A DNA stretch of 64,000 bases from Mycolicibacterium sp. P1-18 (GTDB lineage Bacteria; Actinomycetota; Actinomycetes; Mycobacteriales; Mycobacteriaceae), in assembly GCF_008329535.1 (NCBI RefSeq), contig NZ_NPKR01000017.1, forward strand, positions 1 to 64,000. The letters run 5' to 3'. The stretch's first letter is position 1, and every line of letters begins with the position of its first letter. Of the stretch, positions 59,137 through 64,000 are shown in pieces. Made by a program: the position numbers and the translations under genes. The notes under the pieces were generated by a model that searched no databases, was not told the origin of the DNA, and worked only from the letters and a program-made list of their open reading frames with translations.

Positions 59137-59772
59137 CTACCGCGCCGCCTGCCGGGCCAGGAACTCCCGGTAGTAGCCCAGCGACGCGTCGGTGATGATC
59201 GCCGGCAGCATCAGTTCCCAGTTCCGGGCGAAACGGGCACGGACGTCGGCACCGTCGGTCAGGGCGCTGGACAGCAATTCGGCGCCCAGCATCCCGGCGA
59301 CGATGCTCGCGCTGGTCGACGCGGGGTCCAGACCGTCGCGCAGGTCGCCGTCGGAGGTGGCTGCCACGAGGCGCTCGGTGAGTTCGTCGACGAACCTCTG
59401 CAGGGTGCTCTTGGCGGCGGGGTTGAAACTGCCGAAGGTGCGCAGCAGCCGGGCCCCGGCCCGGGCGACCGTGTCCGAGGCCAGCACGTCGGTCATCACG
59501 AAGCACCCGTGCAGGATGTCCTCCATGCCGGGCGACCCCGATCGCACCGCCCCGCGAAACGCGCCCAGGAGGGCCTCGGAGCCCTCTTCGATGATCGCGG
59601 TCGCCAGTGCTTCCTTGGAATCGAAGTGGTAGTACAGGGCGCCCTTGGTCAGCTCGGCGCGTTCGATGATGTCGCCCAGGCCGGCGGCCGGGTAGCCGAT
59701 CTCGTTGATCAGGTCGACCGCCGAGTCGATGATCTTCCTGCGTGTCGCCTCGGATCGAGCCTGGCGCACCAT
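59137..59772 (-). CDS. TetR regulator of the gamma-butyrolactone-receptor type
   Basis: This 211-residue protein starts MVRQARSEATRRKIIDSAVDL. Its helix-turn-helix ends in ELTKGALYYHFDSKEALA, and MLGAELLSSALTDGADV follows in the ligand domain. This pattern is close to ArpA/ScbR autoregulator receptors of streptomycetes, although no synthase gene is nearby. It is the first gene of the TetR/FadE/FadE/EamA operon and probably represses it. ATG 59772 is preferred over a longer Arg-rich start. Confidence 0.85.
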   Translation of the reverse strand: MVRQARSEATRRKIIDSAVDLINEIGYPAAGLGDIIERAELTKGALYYHFDSKEALATAIIEEGSEALLGAFRGAVRSGSPGMEDILHGCFVMTDVLASDTVARAGARLLRTFGSFNPAAKSTLQRFVDELTERLVAATSDGDLRDGLDPASTSASIVAGMLGAELLSSALTDGADVRARFARNWELMLPAIITDASLGYYREFLARQAAR

Positions 59773-60230
59773 GCTTCTACAGCTCCTCCGTCGGTCCAAC
59801 CAGGCCGTGGGCGTTGGTCGGGATCATAGTTCGTGCGCCCCCGACTGGGCCGCATCCCCGATCGCGAGTGCCAACCGGTCGTCTGGTGAGTCGTTCCCCA
59901 ACCAACCACTTGGCGTCGTACAGGTTACTCGCCGGTTGCCGTCCGACCGACATCCCGGTGGACCGTCATGTCGGGACCGGGCTTACCACGGGCAGCGGCC
60001 GGCATGCGGAGTTATCTCGGCTTCGTCATGCAGTTCATTCCAAAAGTATGTAAAGTACCGTCCGTGGCGACCTTCGGTCTGAAACAGCTGCAGTGGGTCT
60101 CCACGAACGGGGAGCCCGCGCAACTCACTCGCCCGAACCCGTCGAGCCACCCCGCGTCCTGCCGTCGAGCCAGACTCGTCGTGCCAGACGTGGCACACCA
60201 TCAGCCAGCAGACCAGCTACCACGGAGTAC
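59773..60230. other. Gene-free divergent promoter region with inverted repeats
   Basis: Two inverted repeats stand out: CCGACAT-N14-ATGTCGG (59947-59953 and 59968-59974) and GTGCCA-N4-TGGCAC (60181-60196), the latter 35 bases before the flavoprotein start. Short CCAAC/GTTGG repeats occur near 59800. I see no supported gene here. Confidence 0.55.
60181..60196. promoter_or_regulatory. GTGCCA-GACG-TGGCAC operator candidate
   Basis: This perfect 6-4-6 inverted repeat lies just upstream of the flavoprotein gene. It is placed where a repressor would block transcription. Confidence 0.5.
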
Positions 60231-61205
60231 GTGACGCCTATGTGGGACACCGAAGTCGACGTCGTGGTGATCGGCGCGGGCCTTGGCGGCCTCGCCAATG
60301 CGATCGCCACGGTCGACGCCGGCGGCGAGGTCCTGGTGGCCGCCGCGATTTCAGACGGCTCCGACGCGCCGGGCGTGTCCGTCGGCTCCGGCGGTCGCGT
60401 CGACTCGACGTCCGGCACGTTGCGCGACCGCGTCGGCGCCCGGCACGGCTGGCTGGTCCACGACACCGTGGACCTCGAGACGAACGAGTACTTCGACGCG
60501 GTCGCCGACTGCGTGCTGGACATGCCGGTCGACGCCGGCGACGGGTCGGTCCCGCGGCGTGACGCGCGCAATTTGTCCCGTGAGGAAGCCTTCGGCCGAC
60601 ACGTCGAGACCTTCGTCGGGGCCCGGCTGGCGGGGTGGGCCGCCCAGTGCATCGCGTCCCCGTACGGCCTTCTGTACACGAGCATGCAGGACTGGCGCTC
60701 GACCCCCATGAAGTCAGCCACCGGCGAGTCCATCGAGGCGTTCTCGGTCGGTGAGATCGAGTGGGCCGACGGTTTCGGCCAGAGCACCCTTCGTCAGTGG
60801 ATGACGGCGCAGGCTCGGGATCGCGACATCGAGGTGGAGCCCGCAAGCACGCTCGAGCGAATCGTGTTCGAGGAGGGCGTCATTGCCGGCGTCGTCCTGA
60901 CGACCCCCGACGGCCCCCTGGCCGTCCGGGTGCGGGCGGGTATCACGTTCGCCCCCGCCGACACTGACGCCGACCTGGACGCGGCCTCCGCCGCCCCGGG
61001 CGACCGTCTGCAGGTGTGCATCGTCGGTCGGACGGCGAGCCGGTTCGGGCGCGTCGAGCTGATGGCCACCGAACCCGCGACACCGTCACGGCCGACGTGC
61101 ACCGGTTCCCGCCGTCAGGTGCGGGACGGGTTGCACGACGCGAGGCAGCAGAACCTAGAGGGATGGCGCTGCGGAAAAGTGCACGGGTACCCGGCCCTTG
61201 GCTAA
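60231..61205 (+). CDS. FAD-binding protein, fumarate reductase/ketosteroid dehydrogenase-like start
   Basis: The protein has 324 residues. A GAGLGG dinucleotide motif lies near residues 13-18 after VDVVVIGAG. About 300 residues follow without the complete catalytic domain expected of fumarate reductase-type enzymes. The ending RCGKVHGYPALG looks natural, so the gene may be intact as a short form. GTG 60231 or ATG 60240 are both possible starts. The 3' end overlaps the convergent c-di-GMP gene by 51 bases. Confidence 0.75.
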   Translation: MTPMWDTEVDVVVIGAGLGGLANAIATVDAGGEVLVAAAISDGSDAPGVSVGSGGRVDSTSGTLRDRVGARHGWLVHDTVDLETNEYFDAVADCVLDMPVDAGDGSVPRRDARNLSREEAFGRHVETFVGARLAGWAAQCIASPYGLLYTSMQDWRSTPMKSATGESIEAFSVGEIEWADGFGQSTLRQWMTAQARDRDIEVEPASTLERIVFEEGVIAGVVLTTPDGPLAVRVRAGITFAPADTDADLDAASAAPGDRLQVCIVGRTASRFGRVELMATEPATPSRPTCTGSRRQVRDGLHDARQQNLEGWRCGKVHGYPALG

Positions 61206-63011
61206 CAGGGCGGCCATGTCGTCGCCCGCAAGCGGACGCGAGAGCAGGAATCCCTGCGCCCGGTGACAACCGTGGTGCAGCAGCGTCTTGGCGGCGACCA
61301 CGGTCTCCACGCCCTCGGCGACCAGTTCCAGTTCGAAGGCCTCCGCCAGCGCGATCACCGCACGGACGATGGCCAGGTCGTCGGGATTCTCCCCGAGTTC
61401 GGCCACGAAGCTGCGGTCGATCTTCAGCACGTCCACCGGCAACGACTTCAGGTGTGACAACACGCTGAACCCGGTGCCGAAGTCGTCGATCGCCACCTGG
61501 ACGCCGACGTCGCGAAGGCCCGCGAGGGTGATGCTGGTCGCCTCCATGTCCTGCACGACCACGCTCTCCGTGATCTCCAGGCACACCGAACCGGGATCGA
61601 GGCCGAACTCCCGCATGACGGCCGCGACGGTCTCCACGAACCCCTCGGTGACCAGCTGAACCGGTGAGACGTTGACCCTCAGGACGATCCCGTCGGCGAC
61701 GCCTCGGGCCCGCCAGCGGGCGAATTCCTCGCACGCCGTGCGGAGCACCCAGCGTCCCAGGTCGCCGGCCAGGTTGATCGACTCGGCGACGGAGATGAAG
61801 ACCGCGGGGGACAACAGGCCGCGCGTGGGGTGGTTCCACCGCACCAGCGCCTCGGTCGCGAGGATCTCCCCGGTGCGCATGTCGATCTCGGGCAGGTACT
61901 GGAGGAACAGCGCGCCGTTCTCGATCACCTCTCGCAGGTGGAGTTCGATGTCGTTGCGATAGTCGGTCCGCAGCGACATCTCGTCGGAGAACACCGCGAC
62001 CTGGTTGCCGCCCGCCGCCTTGGCCTCGAGCACCGCCTGGTCGGCCCGGCGCAACAAGTCCGACGTGGAGTCCCGGCCCGGGGTGCCGACGGCGACGCCG
62101 ATGCTCACCGTTCTGGTCAGCATCTCGCCGTCCACCGGGACGCGTTCGCCGACGATGGTCAGCAACCGGTTGGCCAGCTTCTCGGCTTCTGCCGCCGCCA
62201 TCGGGGCAGACGGGATGACGACGAATTCGTCGCCGCCGAGGCGGGCGATCACGCCGGCGTCGTCGATGCCGCGCTGCAGCCGCTCGGCGATGACCCGGAT
62301 GAACCAGTCGCCGACGTTGTGGCCCAGGTAGTCGTTGATGGTCTTGAGCCGGTCGAGGTCCAGGTACAGCGCGGTGACGGGCCCGGGTCGTCCGTCGGCC
62401 AGCCGCGCCTCGAGATGGTCGATCAGGGCCCGCCGGTTGTGCAGGCCCGTGAGGTCGTCGTGGTCGGCCAGATAGCGAAGGCGCTCCTCGGCCTGCACCC
62501 GGGCCTGTACCTGGGCGAACAGGGACGCGATCGCCTCCAGCGCGTTGAGCTCCGCGGGCTTCCATTCGCGATCGCCGACCTTCACGAACCCGAGCACCCC
62601 GGTCGTGACGTCACCGGAGGTGAGGGGTGCCGCGGCCATCGAGGTTTGGGGAATGTTGCGACTGTCCTCGATCCGCTTCTGGTAGTCCTCGTTCTCCGGG
62701 CGGAACACCATGGGCGTCTTGACGTACTCCGCCAAGGCGAACACCGGATCGGCGTCTTTGTAGTACACGACGCGCAACGGATCGGGATCCGGAACGTCGG
62801 GACGAAGCGGCCACTCGGCGATCAGGACCGACGCACGAATCGAGTGGTCGTTGTAGCGCAGGAAACTGAAGTCGACGTCGAAGTATTCGAGCAGGACGGA
62901 GAGCACTTCCTGAGACACCAACGGCGAGGTCGCCGCGTTGGCCGCCATGAGCCGGACGGCGACCGTGGTCACCAGCCGTTCCAGGCTCAGGGGCGTACTT
63001 TCGGCGGACAC
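61155..63011 (-). CDS. GAF-GGDEF-EAL bifunctional c-di-GMP enzyme (DcpA-like)
   Basis: The protein has 618 residues. A GAF domain (about 20-170) is followed by a GGDEF domain with intact LGGDEF and then an EAL domain with TEALVRW and IDDFGTGFS. It could both make and break cyclic di-GMP. Length and domain order match Rv1354c and M. smegmatis DcpA. The adjacent MoeY-like gene, transcribed the same way four bases upstream, preserves the M. tuberculosis gene order. Start is GTG 63011. Confidence 0.92.
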   Translation of the reverse strand: MSAESTPLSLERLVTTVAVRLMAANAATSPLVSQEVLSVLLEYFDVDFSFLRYNDHSIRASVLIAEWPLRPDVPDPDPLRVVYYKDADPVFALAEYVKTPMVFRPENEDYQKRIEDSRNIPQTSMAAAPLTSGDVTTGVLGFVKVGDREWKPAELNALEAIASLFAQVQARVQAEERLRYLADHDDLTGLHNRRALIDHLEARLADGRPGPVTALYLDLDRLKTINDYLGHNVGDWFIRVIAERLQRGIDDAGVIARLGGDEFVVIPSAPMAAAEAEKLANRLLTIVGERVPVDGEMLTRTVSIGVAVGTPGRDSTSDLLRRADQAVLEAKAAGGNQVAVFSDEMSLRTDYRNDIELHLREVIENGALFLQYLPEIDMRTGEILATEALVRWNHPTRGLLSPAVFISVAESINLAGDLGRWVLRTACEEFARWRARGVADGIVLRVNVSPVQLVTEGFVETVAAVMREFGLDPGSVCLEITESVVVQDMEATSITLAGLRDVGVQVAIDDFGTGFSVLSHLKSLPVDVLKIDRSFVAELGENPDDLAIVRAVIALAEAFELELVAEGVETVVAAKTLLHHGCHRAQGFLLSRPLAGDDMAALLAKGRVPVHFSAAPSL

Positions 63012-63015
63012 TGGA

Positions 63016-64000
63016 TTAGGGTAGCGGTGCTCCGTCGATATCGATGGAGCGCCGGCGACTCCGGACGGTCGCGGATCCCGCGATCGACAGTCGCAGAACC
63101 AGAACCAGCGATTCCTCGGCTCCGTCCCCGTCGTCCACCACGGCGCGGAAGCGGGCCTGCAACGCCGCCAGGTCCTGCGCGTGCCTCGGCGAGACCTCTT
63201 GCAGCTCTTCGTGATTGGTGGCATAGAGGAACGGCGGCGAGATCGGCTGGACCGCCAAGCCGAGTTCCTGGGCCGTGATCCACGTCGCTTCCACCGCCGA
63301 ACCGCCTCGGGCGTAGTCGACGAGCTCGTGCCCGCGCACGAATATGACAGCCACTGCCGAACTCGCCCGCAGGCCTGCGGCGGTGTCGTCGCCGAGGACG
63401 GCACCGGCGTCCCACTCGGAGAGTTCGGCCATCACGTCGGGCCGCCGGACGATCTCCAACGCCACGTCACCACGGGGACCCAACTCGAGGCTGGACACGT
63501 CGATGCCCGTGTCGGGGTCGTCGTCCCCCGGCCACCTCAGCTCGGAGACCATCTCCATGTGAAGTCTCGAGGTCAGGTACCGAATCCGGTCTGCGGCGGC
63601 GAACACCTGGGCGATCTCGTCGATGTCGGCCCGCGACTGGACCACCCGCAGTCGGGCGCCCTCGACGCGGGCGCTGTCGACCAACCGGTCGACGACGTCT
63701 GCGGGCAACGGCGCTCCGGTCCCGCGCACGCGGTTGGTTTCGCGGCGCCACATCGCCTCGTACGTCGCCGTGGGGGCGGGGGAGTCGCCCTGGGTCAAGC
63801 GGATTCGCGCGGCAAGAGGGGTCTCGGAGGCGGCCGTCGTGTAATCAACGTCACTCGCCACGCCGTGCGCCGCCGCGGCGACGCGAGCGTTGTAGGCCGC
63901 GGCGCCAACGGCTACCGCGCTGCCGCGCATCCCCACGTCGATGGTGGAGGTGCGCTCGGGATCGAGGCGGATGGTGACGCCGTCGTCGGTCGTGTGCATG
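63016..64000 (-). CDS. MoeY-like (Rv1355c-type) protein, partial
   Basis: This is an open frame of about 328 residues running off the right edge, so the N-terminal ThiF/E1-like half is outside the window. The visible part matches the nitroreductase-like C-terminal half of Rv1355c in position and pattern (AADRIRYLTSRLHMEMVSELRW, partly quoted). It is directly upstream of the DcpA-like gene with four bases between. The enzymatic role of MoeY is not established. Confidence 0.75.
   Translation of the reverse strand, partial: MHTTDDGVTIRLDPERTSTIDVGMRGSAVAVGAAAYNARVAAAAHGVASDVDYTTAASETPLAARIRLTQGDSPAPTATYEAMWRRETNRVRGTGAPLPADVVDRLVDSARVEGARLRVVQSRADIDEIAQVFAAADRIRYLTSRLHMEMVSELRWPGDDDPDTGIDVSSLELGPRGDVALEIVRRPDVMAELSEWDAGAVLGDDTAAGLRASSAVAVIFVRGHELVDYARGGSAVEATWITAQELGLAVQPISPPFLYATNHEELQEVSPRHAQDLAALQARFRAVVDDGDGAEESLVLVLRLSIAGSATVRSRRRSIDIDGAPLP

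Noticed and set aside
1..64000. Search for insertion sequences, integrase, phage genes, toxin-antitoxin pairs and CRISPR arrays
   Set aside because: No transposase or recombinase motif, no regularly spaced direct repeats and no convincing toxin-antitoxin pair was seen.

Overview
The window is GC-rich actinobacterial DNA, almost certainly from an environmental fast-growing mycobacterium (Mycolicibacterium type). Supporting markers are a WhiB6-like regulator (54804-55139), a cutinase, paired FadE-type acyl-CoA dehydrogenases, a GAF-ANTAR protein, many TetR regulators, and a GGDEF-EAL protein next to a MoeY-like protein. That last order matches Rv1354c-Rv1355c of M. tuberculosis. These assignments rest on recognised sequence patterns; no database search was run.

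Region 1 (1-15380) looks like accessory DNA. It holds the start of an exported protein, a TetR / hydrolase / Baeyer-Villiger monooxygenase unit with twin palindromic operators, a GAF-ANTAR regulator, two MFS transporters (the second internally deleted), a MerR-YnfA pair and a 5'-truncated flavin oxidoreductase. A degenerate 36-nt element occurs four times between these genes. Next come a FetB-like permease and an envelope-stress-like block: a His-rich membrane peptide, a COG4705-like membrane protein, a PAP2 phosphatase, and a kinase and response regulator encoded tail to tail. Paired 11-bp-spaced boxes lie at two promoter regions of this block. At 15351-15380 there is the 3' end of a tRNA-Ala followed by an intrinsic terminator, with no matching 5' half. 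This is what the right-hand attachment site of an integrated element leaves behind, so the preceding 15 kb may be all or part of an island.

Region 2 (15.4-29.8 kb) carries exported and lipid-related proteins (secreted protein, hydrolase, cutinase, a second PAP2) and a PucR-regulated amino-acid cluster (PLP decarboxylase plus a three-part ABC importer). It also has small exported proteins, an FAD monooxygenase divergent from a TetR across palindromic operators, and a TetR / two SnoaL-like proteins / SDR set.

Region 3 (29.8-34 kb) holds uncharacterised proteins: a helical-repeat protein with a small partner, a lipoprotein, and a membrane-anchor gene overlapping a long Ala/Glu/Arg coiled-coil gene. 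A likely chaperonin C-terminal remnant follows.

Region 4 (34-48 kb) has a LysR-controlled hydrolase pair, a DJ-1/monooxygenase pair, a Na+/H+ antiporter, a drug-efflux MFS, a 910-residue LuxR-family ATPase regulator, and an HxlR-led run of hydrolase, unknown protein, metallo-beta-lactamase-fold protein and RclA-like flavin disulfide reductase.

Region 5 (48-64 kb) contains an orphan solute-binding lipoprotein, MgtC, a PhoD-like phosphatase, a class III nucleotide cyclase, an acyl-CoA synthetase, the WhiB6-like gene, a TetR/FadE/FadE/EamA operon, a flavoprotein, and the c-di-GMP enzyme plus MoeY-like gene at the right edge. No transposase, integrase, rRNA, complete tRNA or CRISPR array was recognised.
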